Shown: positions 16,749-26,613, numbered from the stretch's first letter. The stretch is DNA of 64,000 nt from Rhodococcus sp. UNC23MFCrub1.1 (GCF_000686025.1 NZ_JMLQ01000005.1:1-64000), one strand, 5' to 3'. Numbers and translations are program-made. Notes: generated by a model from the sequence alone, not told the origin.

Positions 16749-16754
16749 ATCGTA
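16749..16754 (-). promoter_or_regulatory. Likely -10 of leaderless nitronate monooxygenase transcript
   Basis: On the minus strand TACGAT ends 7 bases before the ATG at 16741, fitting a leaderless start. Confidence 0.45.
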
Positions 16755-16906
16755 CGTCGAGGGGTGATCTCGACTACCTATCACGAATACCCGATGTTTC
16801 ACCGGTTTCGGGCCGACCAAACCGACTACACGTACACTTCACTGGTCACCAGCAGGGACACACGCCGCGTCGGGGGTCGCATCGAGTTCGAAGGGATTCT
16901 CCACGC

Positions 16907-18133
16907 ATGCCGCACCCGACCCGTCCGCCGGTCACGCAGCGCGTCCGCGCGTCCCGCGATCGCGCTCGCCCGGGTCGACACAGCGGATCCCGGCGCATCC
17001 GCAACGCGCAACGCAGACCCCTCACCCACCGGCCTCGGGACAACGCACTCGACGTCGTGCGTCGGTGGCTGACCACGCCGCACGATTTCGACTGGATCTT
17101 CGTCCACCACTCCACCCGGTCCATCCACGGCATCATCCGGCTGGTCTTCGCCGGCGCGGTGCTGCTCAACGCGACCGTGTCCATGTTGATGCTCGCCTCG
17201 CCCAACGGCCCCTCCGGCACGCCGGCGATCGTCTACGTCTTCCTCGTGCTGGCACTGCAGATCGCCGCGATGATCTGGGTGCTCACGGGACCGACGCCGG
17301 ACACGAAGGCGCAGTTCCTCGGGTTCCTGATCTTCGGCGACGTCGGCATCACGTCGGTGATCCTGCTGGACACCCCGACGTCGGCACTGATCGGCACCTT
17401 CCTGTTCGCGATCAACGGCGCTCTCTGCACGTTCTTCCTCAGCCCACGAGTGCTGCTCGCCCATCTCGCGTTCACCAATGCCGTCATCGTCCTCATCGGC
17501 ACCCTGGCGTACGTCCAGAACCTGTGGGGGCCGTGGGACGCGATCGCCGCGGTGCTGGTGGCCAGCGGCGCGAGCAGTGGGGTGCCGGTCTTCGCGTCCA
17601 TCGCGTGGTCACTCGTCTCGACGGACGCGAAAGCCTCGGACCTCGATTCGCTGACCGGCGTCAGGAACCGCCGCGGTCTGCAGAACTCGGTCGAGGATCT
17701 GTGGGAGACGGCACTCGCGACCACATCGCCCGTGGTGGTCGTGATGATCGACATCGATCGTTTCAAGAGCGTCAACGACCGCTTCGGACACGATCAGGGC
17801 GACACCGTGATCGTCCTGGTCGCGACCCGGCTCGCCGAGCTCTTCGACGGCCACGGGGTGCTCGCGCGAACCGGCGGCGAGGAGTTCGTGGCGGTCCTCA
17901 CCGATGTGGACGGTGACGTCGAGTCGGTGGTCGCCCGTGTCACCGAGACGGTCCACGATCGACAGGACACCATTCCCGTGACCGCCAGCGTCGGCGTCGC
18001 CGTGTTGACTCCCGACTCGTCGCTGTGGAGTTCCGGACCCGGGGCGATCGACCGCGCGACGCGGGGTGCGGACTCGATGATGTACCGAGCCAAGGCCGCC
18101 GGCGGGCATCGGCTGCTCTCGACCTTCCTGTGA
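16907..18133 (+). CDS. Membrane-anchored GGDEF diguanylate cyclase
   Basis: A 408-residue protein. A basic N-terminus (1-50) is followed by about six transmembrane helices (about 70-240). A GGDEF domain covers about 245-405: DLDSLTGVRNRRGL, MIDIDRFKSVNDRFGHDQGD, the active-site RTGGEEFVAV, and VTASVGVAVL. The GGEEF signature with intact metal and substrate residues suggests an active cyclase making cyclic di-GMP. The inhibitory RxxD site five residues before GGEEF is absent (DGHG instead). The N-terminal start is uncertain; the Arg-rich first 50 residues are atypical and a later start is possible. It stands alone, followed by a small membrane gene. Confidence 0.9.
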   Translation: MPHPTRPPVTQRVRASRDRARPGRHSGSRRIRNAQRRPLTHRPRDNALDVVRRWLTTPHDFDWIFVHHSTRSIHGIIRLVFAGAVLLNATVSMLMLASPNGPSGTPAIVYVFLVLALQIAAMIWVLTGPTPDTKAQFLGFLIFGDVGITSVILLDTPTSALIGTFLFAINGALCTFFLSPRVLLAHLAFTNAVIVLIGTLAYVQNLWGPWDAIAAVLVASGASSGVPVFASIAWSLVSTDAKASDLDSLTGVRNRRGLQNSVEDLWETALATTSPVVVVMIDIDRFKSVNDRFGHDQGDTVIVLVATRLAELFDGHGVLARTGGEEFVAVLTDVDGDVESVVARVTETVHDRQDTIPVTASVGVAVLTPDSSLWSSGPGAIDRATRGADSMMYRAKAAGGHRLLSTFL

Positions 18134-18173
18134 CACCCGCCCTGCATCGGACCCAGACGAGGAAACCCACCCC

Positions 18174-18461
18174 GTGATCGACATCTTCCACGCACTCGTG
18201 GTCATGAACTCGCTGTTCGCCGCGTCGGCGTGGTGCCTGGCGCGGCCGAACGCCTGGTCGATCTCCGCGGTGGTGCTCGCGTCGATCGGCTGGCTGCTCT
18301 TCAACGCGCCGCTCGAGGGCCGTGTGCTGGTGGTGTTCTCACTCCAGCACGGATTCACCGAGTCGGACGTGCTGTCCATCGTGGGCATGATCATCGGGGC
18401 GGTCGGCATCGTGCGCGCGAGGCGACGAGCCGACCGCCCCGAGGTCAGGCGTCGAGACTGA
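18174..18461 (+). CDS. Small membrane protein, unknown
   Basis: A 95-residue protein starting at GTG 18174, preceded by an ACGAGGAAAC region. It has three hydrophobic helices (about 4-20, 27-45, 58-80) and a basic tail (RARRRADRPEVRRRD). It lies 40 bases after the GGDEF gene on the same strand, so it may be cotranscribed, and it abuts the stop of the convergent TerD gene. No family was recognised. Confidence 0.65.
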   Translation: MIDIFHALVVMNSLFAASAWCLARPNAWSISAVVLASIGWLLFNAPLEGRVLVVFSLQHGFTESDVLSIVGMIIGAVGIVRARRRADRPEVRRRD

Positions 18462-19037
18462 TCAGACGCTGATGCCGAAGTCGCGGGCGATGCCGGCGAG
18501 TCCGGAGGCGTAGCCCTGGCCGACGGCGCGGAACTTCCACTCCGCACCGTTGCGGTACAGCTCGCCGAAGACCATGGCGGTCTCCGTCGAGGCGTCCTCG
18601 GTGAGGTCGTAACGGGCGAGCTCGGTGCCGTTCGACTTGTCGATCACGCGGATGTAGGCGCCGCGGACCTGGCCGAACGACTGCGAGCGCGCGTCGGCCT
18701 CGTAGATCGAGACGGGGAACGTGACGATGTCGACGGTGGACGGGACCGCTGCGAGATCGACGTCGATGACCTCGTCGTCACCGTCGCCCTCACCGGTCTT
18801 GTTGTCACCCGTGTGCTGGATCGAGCCGTCCGGAGTCTTCAGATTGTTGAAGAAGACGAAGTACTCGTTGCCGGGCGCCTTCTTGTCCGGGCCGAGCGCG
18901 ATGGCGCTGGCGTCGAGATCGAAATCCGTTCCGGTCGTCGTGCGCAGATCCCATCCGAGTCCGACGGACACCGCGGTCAGATTCGGTGCGGCCTTCGTGA
19001 GAGACACGTTGCCACCCTTGGTCAGGCTGACGCCCAT
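18462..19037 (-). CDS. terD: TerD-family protein
   Basis: A 191-residue single TerD domain: [18 protein letters not shown] at the start, [22 protein letters not shown] (about 28-50), [28 protein letters not shown] (about 63-90, Ca2+-binding loop) and [15 protein letters not shown]. TerD proteins bind calcium and belong to the tellurite/stress-response group; they also act in defence against phage and colicins in some bacteria. The ATG at 19037 has AGAAGGGATC before it. No other ter genes are nearby. It is divergent from lysX with 224 bp between. Confidence 0.95.
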   Translation of the reverse strand: MGVSLTKGGNVSLTKAAPNLTAVSVGLGWDLRTTTGTDFDLDASAIALGPDKKAPGNEYFVFFNNLKTPDGSIQHTGDNKTGEGDGDDEVIDVDLAAVPSTVDIVTFPVSIYEADARSQSFGQVRGAYIRVIDKSNGTELARYDLTEDASTETAMVFGELYRNGAEWKFRAVGQGYASGLAGIARDFGISV

Positions 19038-19261
19038 GTGAGAGATCCCTTCTCGTTTCGCCCGATTCATCCGTATTCGGATCGGTGCTGCCCGGCCAAC
19101 GAACCCGACGTCGTTCCGGTTCCCGGCCCTTCGTGACGACCCGCCGCGCAGCACAGGGCGCGCGGCGGCATCGAACGCTGCATAGTTGTCTGTCACAGCC
19201 TGTGTCCTGCGGAGCACGGGCTCGTCCCGTCATCCACGGTCCCGGCAGGAGGCGCTCGATC

Positions 19262-22200
19262 ATGGCCACACAGGCGACCCCGGCGGCATCCGCCGCGGGC
19301 ACTGCATCACCGTCCCCGTCAGGCCTGTCCGACGCGTCCCGCGTCGCCCGCGCCGATCGCCGGTCGCGCCACAAGGGGCGCCTGCGGCAGGTGCCGCACC
19401 ACGTCGGCCTCGTGCTCGGTGTCTACGCGACGCTGGTCCTCCTGTGGAGCCTGTCACCCGCGCTCCGAGCCCTCGTCCACGTACCCCGCGAGTGGCTCGA
19501 CTCGTTCGTCATCGACGCTCCCGACACGAGCCTGTCCTACGGCTTCGTGGTCGCGCTGGTCGCCGCGGCGCTGTCGACGCGCAAACGCGTCGCGTGGTGG
19601 ATCGCTCTTCTCTACACGGCCGGATCCGCGGTGGTGAACGTATCGACCCTGGTGGACGATCCCGGCAGCGTCGGGTCCTGGATCGGCCTCGTCCTGCAGG
19701 TCGCGGTGCTCGCACTGCTGCTCGCCTCCCGCACCGAGTTCGACACCAAGGTCCGACGCGGCGCCGGATGGAAGGCACTCGGTGTACTCGTCACCGGTCT
19801 GATCGTCGGCATCCTCGCCGGGTGGGCGCTGCTCGAGGCCTTCCCGGGTTCGCTGCCGCGGAACGAGACCTTCCTGTGGTCACTCAACCGAGTGGCCGGC
19901 CTGGCACTGGTGGACAACGAGCAGTTCAGCGGCCGACCACACGGATTCCTCAACTTTCTTCTGGGACTGCTCGCCTTCGTCGCCCTCGCCGCGGCGGTGG
20001 TGACACTGTTCCGCTCGCAGCGTGCGAGCAACGCCCTCACCGGCACGGACGAGTCGGCGCTACGCGGACTCATCGCCCGCTCCGGCCACGACGACTCGTT
20101 GGCCTACTTCGCCACCCGCCGCGACAAGGCGGTGGTCTTCGCACCGAACGGCAAGGCCGCCATCACCTATCGCGTCGAGGTCGGAGTGTGCCTCGCCAGC
20201 GGCGATCCCATCGGCCTCGAGGAGTCCTGGCCTCACGCGATCGAGGCGTGGCTCGAGATGTCGTCTCGGTACGGGTGGGCCCCGGCGGTGATGGGAGCGA
20301 GCGAGACCGGTGCCGCCGCGTTCCGGCGGGCGGGACTCGCCGTGCTCGAACTCGGCGACGAGGCGATCCTGCAGACCCGCTCGTTCAGCCTGAACGGACC
20401 CGACATGCGCCCGGTGCGCCAAGCGGTCAATCGGGCGCGCGGCAAGGGCGTGACGGTGCGCATCCGACGGCATCGCGACATCCCCGAGGACGAGTGGCCG
20501 GGCATCGTCGAGCGTGCCGACCGCTGGCGTGACACCGAGACCGAACGAGGGTTCTCCATGGCACTCGGGCGCCTCGGCGACCCTCTCGACGGCGACTGCC
20601 TGCTCGTCGAGGCCGTGCTCGATGCGGACGACCGCGTCGTCGGCACCCTCTCCCTCGTGCCCTGGGGCGCGAGCGGAGCATCGCTCGACCTCATGCGCCG
20701 TGATCCCGCCTCACCCAACGGCACCGTCGAGCTCATGGTCTCCGAGCTCGCGTCCCGCTCGGACACCGTGGGCATCACCAAGGTGTCCCTGAACTTCGCC
20801 GTCTTCCGCTCCGTGTTCGAGGAGGGCGGCCGCATCGGTGCGGGACCTGTTCTGCGCCTGTGGCGTTCGACGCTCGTGTTCTTCTCGCGATGGTGGCAGC
20901 TCGAGGCGCTGTACCGATCGAACCTCAAGTACCAGCCCGAGTGGGTACCGCGGTATCTGTGCTTCGAGGACAACCGCGATCTGCCGAAGGTGGGTACCGC
21001 ATCGGCCATCGCGGAGGGCTTCCTCACGCTGCCGGGCCTCGGTGCACGTACTCACACCGGCACCCGACAGGCTGTTCCCGCCGCACTGCTGGCCGACGGC
21101 ACGCTGCACGCCGACGGGAGCGAGCCCGACGACACACCCGTCGACACGCTGCCCGGCCGGCGACGGCCGGAACAGGTCCGGGTTCGGATGTCCAAGCTGG
21201 ACAGGCTCTCCGCGGACGGCGTCGACGCCTACCCCGTCGCGCATCCGCCCACCCACACCGTGGACGCCGCGGCGAACGCCCCGGAGGGCACCACCGTGCG
21301 CGTGTCCGGTCGCCTGCTGCGCATCCGCGACTACGGCGGCGTCGTCTTCGGCCTCGTACGCGACTGGAGCGGGGACCTGCAGATCCTCCTCGACAGCGAG
21401 CGCATCGATCGAGATCGGTTGCGACGCTTCACCTCCGATTTCGACCTGGGCGACCTGATCTCCTGCACGGGAGTGGTCGGTCGCAGTCGCACCGGAGCGC
21501 TCGCGCTGCTGGTGAGCGACTGGCGCATGAACGCGAAATCGCTGCACCCGCTGCCCGACAAGTTCCGCGGGCTCACCGATCCGGAGGCGCGGGTGCGTCA
21601 GCGCTACGTCGACATGGAGATCAATCCGCAGGCGCGCGCCCTCATGCGTGCTCGCAGCGCGGTGGTGAAGTCGCTGCGCGACACGTTGGGCGACCGCGGA
21701 TACATGGAGGTGGAAACGCCGATCCTGCAACAGATTCACGGCGGCGCGAACGCGGCACCCTTCCTCACGCACATCAATGCCTACAACCTCGATCTCTACC
21801 TCCGTATCGCGCCGGAGCTGTACCTCAAGCGGCTGTGCGTCGGCGGCATGGAGCGGGTCTTCGAGATCGGTCGCGTGTTCCGCAACGAGGGCGCCGACTT
21901 CAAGCACAATCCGGAGTTCACGATCCTCGAGGCCTACGAGGCGCACAGCGACTACGAGCGCGCGATGGTGTTGTGCCGGGAGCTGATCCAGCGCGCCGCC
22001 GTGGCCGCGCACGGCCGCGAGGTGATCTACCGGCCGGCCGAGGACGGCACCATGACGGAGATCGACATCTCCGGCGAGTGGCCGGTGAAGACCATGCACG
22101 GCGCCGTCGCGGAGAAGATCGGTGCCGACGTCCGGCCCGACACACCGCTCGCGGAGCTGCAGCGTCTGTGCGATCTGCACGACGTCCCGTATCAGTCGAC

Positions 22201-22621
22201 CTGGGACGAGGGCGCCGTGGCGCAGGAGATGTACGAGCACCTCGTCGAGGACTTCACCGAGTTCCCGACGTTTTACACCAACTTCCCCACGTCGATGTCC
22301 CCGCTGACTCGGCCCCACCGCAGCATCGCGGGCGTCGCCGAGAAGTGGGATCTGGTGGCGTGGGGGGTCGAGTTGGGCACCGCGTACAGCGAGTTGACCG
22401 ACCCCGTCGACCAACGCGCTCGTCTCACCGCGCAGTCGATGCTCGCCGCGGGCGGCGACCCCGAGGCGATGGAACTGGACGAGGACTTCCTCCAGGCGCT
22501 CGAGCACGGCATGCCGCCGACCGGTGGCCTCGGAATGGGTGTCGACCGGGTGGTCATGCTCATCACGGGCGGGTCGATCCGCGAGACCCTCGCGTTCCCG
22601 TTGGCCAAGCCGCGGAGCTGA
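19262..22621 (+). CDS. lysX: Bifunctional lysyltransferase/lysyl-tRNA synthetase LysX
   Basis: A 1119-residue two-part protein. The N-terminal half has about six membrane helices (about 45-260) and a DUF2156/MprF-type transferase domain (about 280-600). The C-terminal half, from about 640, is a class II lysyl-tRNA synthetase: OB-fold ([19 protein letters not shown]), motif 2 region [12 protein letters not shown], and motif 3 [13 protein letters not shown] near the end. LysX charges tRNA-Lys and transfers lysine to phosphatidylglycerol, lowering membrane negative charge and raising resistance to cationic peptides. The start is ATG 19262 with AGGAGG before it. Its length is close to the mycobacterial protein (about 1170). 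The next gene starts on the base after its stop. Confidence 0.96.
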   Translation: MATQATPAASAAGTASPSPSGLSDASRVARADRRSRHKGRLRQVPHHVGLVLGVYATLVLLWSLSPALRALVHVPREWLDSFVIDAPDTSLSYGFVVALVAAALSTRKRVAWWIALLYTAGSAVVNVSTLVDDPGSVGSWIGLVLQVAVLALLLASRTEFDTKVRRGAGWKALGVLVTGLIVGILAGWALLEAFPGSLPRNETFLWSLNRVAGLALVDNEQFSGRPHGFLNFLLGLLAFVALAAAVVTLFRSQRASNALTGTDESALRGLIARSGHDDSLAYFATRRDKAVVFAPNGKAAITYRVEVGVCLASGDPIGLEESWPHAIEAWLEMSSRYGWAPAVMGASETGAAAFRRAGLAVLELGDEAILQTRSFSLNGPDMRPVRQAVNRARGKGVTVRIRRHRDIPEDEWPGIVERADRWRDTETERGFSMALGRLGDPLDGDCLLVEAVLDADDRVVGTLSLVPWGASGASLDLMRRDPASPNGTVELMVSELASRSDTVGITKVSLNFAVFRSVFEEGGRIGAGPVLRLWRSTLVFFSRWWQLEALYRSNLKYQPEWVPRYLCFEDNRDLPKVGTASAIAEGFLTLPGLGARTHTGTRQAVPAALLADGTLHADGSEPDDTPVDTLPGRRRPEQVRVRMSKLDRLSADGVDAYPVAHPPTHTVDAAANAPEGTTVRVSGRLLRIRDYGGVVFGLVRDWSGDLQILLDSERIDRDRLRRFTSDFDLGDLISCTGVVGRSRTGALALLVSDWRMNAKSLHPLPDKFRGLTDPEARVRQRYVDMEINPQARALMRARSAVVKSLRDTLGDRGYMEVETPILQQIHGGANAAPFLTHINAYNLDLYLRIAPELYLKRLCVGGMERVFEIGRVFRNEGADFKHNPEFTILEAYEAHSDYERAMVLCRELIQRAAVAAHGREVIYRPAEDGTMTEIDISGEWPVKTMHGAVAEKIGADVRPDTPLAELQRLCDLHDVPYQSTWDEGAVAQEMYEHLVEDFTEFPTFYTNFPTSMSPLTRPHRSIAGVAEKWDLVAWGVELGTAYSELTDPVDQRARLTAQSMLAAGGDPEAMELDEDFLQALEHGMPPTGGLGMGVDRVVMLITGGSIRETLAFPLAKPRS

Positions 22622-23515
22622 ATGTTTCACATGAAACCGAACGGCGAGGTGGTCGTCGACGTACTGGGGACCGCCGTGCACGTGGTGGTCTCCCGTCCCG
22701 ACGCGGCGGCGGCGCCCGCCCCGGTCGTCGTGCTGTGCGGGGGGCTCGCCTCGACGTGGCACGACTGGATCGACGTGTCCGCGCTGCTGGTGGCGGCCGG
22801 CCACACGACGGTGGCCATCGATCGACCGGGCTTCGGCGACAGCGAACCGCTGCCTCCGGACCGGGTGCCGACGGTGCACGAGGAGGCCGATCGCATCCTC
22901 GCCGTCCTGGACGCCCTCGCGATGACGGACCCCGTGGTCCTGGTGGGGCACTCGATGGCCGGCTTCTACGTCGAGGGCTTCGCGCGGTCGTACCCCGCGC
23001 GCACGGCGGCGCTCGTGCTGCTCGACTCGAGCGTCGAGAAGTCGCCGTCGGCCCTGGTGCCGCCGCGCATCCGCATTCCGGTGACCCGCGTGATCGCCCG
23101 CATCGTCTCGGCCGCCGGTCTGCAACGGTTGTTCGCCGATACGGTGCGCCACGTCCTGACGCAGGCCATTCCCCCGGACGGGTACGCGCCCGACCGGGTC
23201 GACGATCTCCGCCGCATCTACCGCGATCCCTCCTATCTGGAGGCCGCCGCGATCGAGTACGCGGTGTACGCCGACATGGCCCTCGAATTGAACCGCCTGC
23301 GCCGCGCGACGCCCGTTCCGTCCGTCCCCGTCATCGTGGCCGCCGCGCACACGGGACGACGGACCCCGTGGGGAGCGCAGTGGTTGCGGCGCCAGCAGCG
23401 TCTGGCCCGCTACCTCGGCGGCCGCTTCGCCGTGGTGTCCCCGTCGCACCACCACGCCATGATCGATCAGCCCCGGCGAGTCGCGGCGCTGGTGAGAACT
23501 GTCTCCACCGGCTGA
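22622..23515 (+). CDS. Alpha/beta-fold hydrolase cotranscribed with lysX
   Basis: A 297-residue alpha/beta hydrolase starting immediately after the lysX stop (TGA-ATG). It has an oxyanion region VLCGGLASTWHDWID (about 38-52), AIDRPGFGDSE (about 72), the nucleophile in VGHSMAGFYVEG (Ser near 109), and a C-terminal SPSHHHAMIDQPRR supplying His. Substrate unknown; its place directly behind lysX suggests work on lipids or aminoacyl lipids, for example deacylation, but this is inference. The first codons overlap a parS-like sequence. Confidence 0.88.
   Translation: MFHMKPNGEVVVDVLGTAVHVVVSRPDAAAAPAPVVVLCGGLASTWHDWIDVSALLVAAGHTTVAIDRPGFGDSEPLPPDRVPTVHEEADRILAVLDALAMTDPVVLVGHSMAGFYVEGFARSYPARTAALVLLDSSVEKSPSALVPPRIRIPVTRVIARIVSAAGLQRLFADTVRHVLTQAIPPDGYAPDRVDDLRRIYRDPSYLEAAAIEYAVYADMALELNRLRRATPVPSVPVIVAAAHTGRRTPWGAQWLRRQQRLARYLGGRFAVVSPSHHHAMIDQPRRVAALVRTVSTG
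22623..22638. other. parS-like ParB binding site
   Basis: GTTTCACATGAAAC at 22624-22637 differs by one central base from the widespread parS core GTTTCACGTGAAAC. The 16-base site matches the extended consensus at 14 positions. It overlaps codons 1-6 of the hydrolase gene. parS sites cluster near oriC, and this one is roughly 40 kb from gyrB, a plausible distance. Confidence 0.45.
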
Positions 23516-23541
23516 ACGCCGCGCGAGCGCACACTGGAGAG

Positions 23542-24420
23542 ATGAACCCTCTGCGCACGGTCCAGACCCGTGTGGGCGAGACCATCTTCGCGCGGGTCGC
23601 GGGCGACGAGGGCCCCGCTCGACGCGACCGGATCCACCTGGCCGAGGGGCCGCGTCGGTACGGCCCCGATTCGGCGATCCAGCGCGTCCACGCCGATGCG
23701 TCGATGTTCGTCGGCGGAATGCGCGCCCTGCTCCTGCAGTCGTTGCACCCGCTGGCGATGGCTGCCGTGGACGAGCACTCCGGCTACCGCGGCGACCCGT
23801 GGGGCCGTCTGCAACGCACCAGCACGTTCCTCGCCGAGACCACGTTCGGCACCATCGAGGACGCGGAGCGCGCCGTGCGGATCGTGCGCGCCGTGCACAA
23901 GCGCATCACGGGTGTCGCGCCGGACGGGCGGCCGTACGCCGCGTCGGATCCGCACCTGCTGCGGTGGGTCCACGTCGCGGAGATCGACAGCTTCCTGCGC
24001 GCGCACGATCGTTACGGTGCCCGACCTCTCGATGCCGGCGGCCGCGACGCCTACGTCCGGGAGTCGGCCTGGGTCGCTCGCGGGCTCGGCGCCGAGGACG
24101 TGCCCGAGACGGTCGACGAGCTGAACGAGATGCTGGCGATGTACCGGCCCGAACTGCGCGGCACTCCCGCAGCACGTCGCACCGCCCGCTTCATCCTGCT
24201 CAACCCACCGATCCCGTTGGCAGTACGCCCCGCCTACGGTCTGCTGTCGTCGGTGGCGGTGTCGATGATGCCGCGGTGGACCCGCTTCCCCCTCCGGTTG
24301 CCCTACCTTCCGATCACCGAGGCCACCGCCGTGCGCGCGAGCGGCATCGCCGTCACCACCGCCATCCGGTGGGCTCTGGGTGCGGGCCCGACGGTGCAGG
24401 ATGGGCGCGAAGCGGGCTGA
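23542..24420 (+). CDS. MpaB-like oxygenase (DUF2236)
   Basis: A 292-residue protein of the DUF2236/MpaB group. It has the typical N-terminal block with MFVGGMRALLLQSLHPLAMAAVDEHS (about 50-75) and WGRLQRTSTFLAETTFGT (about 85-102). HLLRWVHVAEIDSFLRAHDRYG (about 135-157) carries the conserved His-Val-x6 histidine region, and the C-terminal half has hydrophobic helices. Members are linked to haem-dependent oxidation: MpaB' in mycophenolic acid biosynthesis and latex-clearing Lcp are relatives. The substrate here is unknown. It is 26 bases after the hydrolase, so probably in the lysX transcript. Confidence 0.85.
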   Translation: MNPLRTVQTRVGETIFARVAGDEGPARRDRIHLAEGPRRYGPDSAIQRVHADASMFVGGMRALLLQSLHPLAMAAVDEHSGYRGDPWGRLQRTSTFLAETTFGTIEDAERAVRIVRAVHKRITGVAPDGRPYAASDPHLLRWVHVAEIDSFLRAHDRYGARPLDAGGRDAYVRESAWVARGLGAEDVPETVDELNEMLAMYRPELRGTPAARRTARFILLNPPIPLAVRPAYGLLSSVAVSMMPRWTRFPLRLPYLPITEATAVRASGIAVTTAIRWALGAGPTVQDGREAG

Positions 24421-24487
24421 GGAGGGCGGCGGGCCTCCCGGGCATCGGATCACAGGTGCGGCCGTGCCGGAGTCGGGGGCCGATCTG

Positions 24488-25102
24488 TCACGCTCCACGA
24501 TGATCGTGCACGGTCGCCCGGCCGGTGAGGATCAGGACAACCGCTTTCGCCGGCAAGATCAAGGTGTCGCCGTCTCCGATGCGGAAGTCGATGTCGGACG
24601 CCTGAAGTGCACACCCGTCGAGGTCGGCGCCGAAATAGGCCATCCGATTCCTGGACTCGATCGTGCGAAGCACCACCTCCAGTTGCGGCGTCGTGGCGGT
24701 CGCGGGCAGTCCCAGTCCCTCCGTCAGATCGAGTCCGTGAACGACGTCGTGGCACAACGAATCGACGAGGTCACCTCCCGGTGGACTCCACTCGGTGGTG
24801 ATGTTGTCTCGGAGCGCGGCAATCAGTTCGACTCGGCCCATCGTCGCGGCGTCACGGCGGGCAAGACGGTCGGCCGCGCGGTCGAAGCTGCCGCGTTCTC
24901 GAATCATCGTCACCAACAACTTGGGCAAGCTCACCCGAAAAGACATCGACAGATGCGCCGCCAGGTCGGCAACGGTCCAACCCTCGCACAGAGTCGGTTG
25001 TTGCCACTCGGTGTTCGACAGTCCTTCGAGTACCGCGACCGTTGCTTGCCTCTGCGTCGCGGTCAGTGCCGCGACGCGCTCTCTGTCCAACTCGTTCGAC
25101 AT
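24488..25102 (-). CDS. Maleylpyruvate isomerase-fold (MDMPI) protein
   Basis: A 204-residue protein of the DinB-like four-helix superfamily, mycothiol-dependent maleylpyruvate isomerase N-terminal type. It has ATQRQATVAVLEGLSNTEWQQPTLCEGWTVADLAAHLSM (about 15-53), a metal-site His near 50, and ELIAALRDN. VDSLCHDVVHGLDLTEGLGLP (about 117-137) carries further metal-ligand histidines. Such enzymes use mycothiol as cofactor in Actinobacteria, in detoxification or aromatic catabolism; the reaction here is not defined. ATG 25102 is chosen because coding signal begins there. Confidence 0.82.
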   Translation of the reverse strand: MSNELDRERVAALTATQRQATVAVLEGLSNTEWQQPTLCEGWTVADLAAHLSMSFRVSLPKLLVTMIRERGSFDRAADRLARRDAATMGRVELIAALRDNITTEWSPPGGDLVDSLCHDVVHGLDLTEGLGLPATATTPQLEVVLRTIESRNRMAYFGADLDGCALQASDIDFRIGDGDTLILPAKAVVLILTGRATVHDHRGA

Positions 25103-25132
25103 GCGACTCCACATCCTCCGTCGTGTTCGAGA

Positions 25133-25163
25133 CCTGCCACTGGACAGGCCTGCCACTGGACAG
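25133..25163. repeat. Tandem 15-bp direct repeat
   Basis: CCTGCCACTGGACAG occurs twice (25133-25147, 25149-25163) separated by one base. It lies in the divergent space between the MDMPI-fold and transglutaminase genes. It could be an operator or a slippage duplication. Confidence 0.6.
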
Positions 25164-25259
25164 ACATGGCGGCGGATCGAAAGTCATCGAAGCGCGGGGC
25201 TTCCGGACCACACGCGGTCCGGGCGATCTTCCGGCCGTGACCGGTGGCATCATGCGGGA

Positions 25260-26063
25260 GTGACGCGTGACGTATCTGCCCACCTCGACGTGACCGTCGT
25301 CGACCCCAGCAACCTCGAGTTCCAGATCGCGGTCGCCGAACTACCGGGGACGACGGTCACCGAGTCGCTGTCGTTCCGGCTCGACGGCGAGGAGATCACG
25401 CCCACGGTGATCCGCGCGGAGACCGGCGGGCGCATCCACCGATTCGATTGTGGGCGTGGTCAACTCGTCGTCGACTACCGCGCCCGCGTGGAGGGCGAGG
25501 CGGATCCCGCCCCGGTGGTCGAGCGAGACCTGTCGGTCTACCTGCGGCCGAGCCGCTACAGCGAGTCGGACAAGTTCCTGGGCTTCGCCGAGACCGAGTT
25601 CGGGCGCTACACCTCCGACGCCGACGTGCTCGAGCGCGTCTCAGCCTGGGTCGGCCGCCGTCTGCGCTACGTCCCCGGCAGCAGTGACCCCATCGACGGC
25701 GCCACCGACACCCTCCTCGCGGGTAGCGGAGTCTGCCGCGACTACACGCATCTCGTCGTCGCGTTGCTGCGGGCGATGACGGTGCCGGCCCGCCTCGTCG
25801 CGGTCTACGCGCCCGGCTGCGACCCGATGGACTTCCACGCGGTCGCGGAGGCCTACGTCGACGGCGTCTGGCGCGTCGTCGACGCGACGCGGCTGGCCCC
25901 ACGGCAGAGCCTCGTGCGCATCGCCACCGGGCGGGACGCGTCCGACACCGCGTTCCTCGACAACCACGACGGGTACATCGTTCTGGACCGCATGCAGGTC
26001 ATGGCCACGGTGGACGGGATGCTCCCCTACGACGACGTCCACGAACTCGTGTCCATGCGCTGA
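25260..26063 (+). CDS. Transglutaminase-like protein
   Basis: A 267-residue cytosolic protein. The N-terminal beta-rich domain (1-about 120) contains VYLRPSRYSESDKFLGFAETEFG. A transglutaminase-like cysteine-protease domain follows (about 130-240) with the full triad: Cys in GSGVCRDYTHLVVALLRAM, His in DPMDFHAVAEAYVDGVW, Asp in VVDATRLAP. It belongs to the bacterial Tgase-superfamily proteins with unknown substrates, possibly peptidases or amidases. GTG 25260 lacks a well-spaced Shine-Dalgarno, so the exact start is uncertain. The GNAT gene starts 2 bases after its stop. Confidence 0.87.
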   Translation: MTRDVSAHLDVTVVDPSNLEFQIAVAELPGTTVTESLSFRLDGEEITPTVIRAETGGRIHRFDCGRGQLVVDYRARVEGEADPAPVVERDLSVYLRPSRYSESDKFLGFAETEFGRYTSDADVLERVSAWVGRRLRYVPGSSDPIDGATDTLLAGSGVCRDYTHLVVALLRAMTVPARLVAVYAPGCDPMDFHAVAEAYVDGVWRVVDATRLAPRQSLVRIATGRDASDTAFLDNHDGYIVLDRMQVMATVDGMLPYDDVHELVSMR

Positions 26064-26065
26064 TC

Positions 26066-26605
26066 GTGATCACCTTCCGGCGGGTCACCGAGGACGACTT
26101 CCCGCTGCTCGCGCGCTGGTTGTCTCACCCGCACGTGGCGCGGTGGTGGAACCACGAGGTCACCGCCGAGGCCGTCGCCCGCGACTTCGGAGCGTCCGCC
26201 CGCGGCGAGGAGCCGTCCGAGGACGTGCTGGCTCTCGACGACGGAACCCCCGTCGGCCTGCTCCAGCGCGCCCGGTGGCACGACTACCCGGAGTACGTCG
26301 ACGAGCTGGAGCCGTTCTGGGCGGTACCCGCGGAGGCCGTCACCATCGACTACCTCATCGGCGAGGCGCACCTCGTCGGGCACGGCCTCGGCACCCGCGT
26401 GCTGATCGAGTTCACGGCCGACACGTGGCGGCGGTACCCGAGCGCGACGTGCGTCGTCGTGCCGGTGGCCACGGGCAACGTGGCGTCGTGGCGGGCGCTC
26501 GAGAAGGCCGGGTACCGACGTGTCGCCGAGGCCCACCTCACCCCGGACAATCCGATCGACCCCACCGACCACGTGGTGATGGCGATCGACCGCCCGGCTC
26601 GATGA
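26066..26605 (+). CDS. GNAT acetyltransferase, AAC(6')-like
   Basis: A 179-residue GNAT-fold enzyme. The N-terminus FRRVTEDDFPLLARWLSHPHVARWWNHE and the strand VTIDYLIGEAHLVGHGLGTRVLIEFT (acetyl-CoA pyrophosphate loop GHGLGT) resemble the aminoglycoside 6'-N-acetyltransferase/siderophore acetyltransferase branch. VPVATGNVASWRALEKAGYRRV is a typical late GNAT motif. It acetylates an unknown amine; an aminoglycoside link is only by family similarity. It starts at GTG 26066, directly after the transglutaminase gene. Confidence 0.88.
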   Translation: MITFRRVTEDDFPLLARWLSHPHVARWWNHEVTAEAVARDFGASARGEEPSEDVLALDDGTPVGLLQRARWHDYPEYVDELEPFWAVPAEAVTIDYLIGEAHLVGHGLGTRVLIEFTADTWRRYPSATCVVVPVATGNVASWRALEKAGYRRVAEAHLTPDNPIDPTDHVVMAIDRPAR

Positions 26606-26613
26606 CGAGGGCC

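Noticed and set aside
26066-26605. Aminoglycoside resistance gene
   Set aside because: Similarity is only to the broad AAC(6')/siderophore GNAT branch; no resistance context or mobile element is present.
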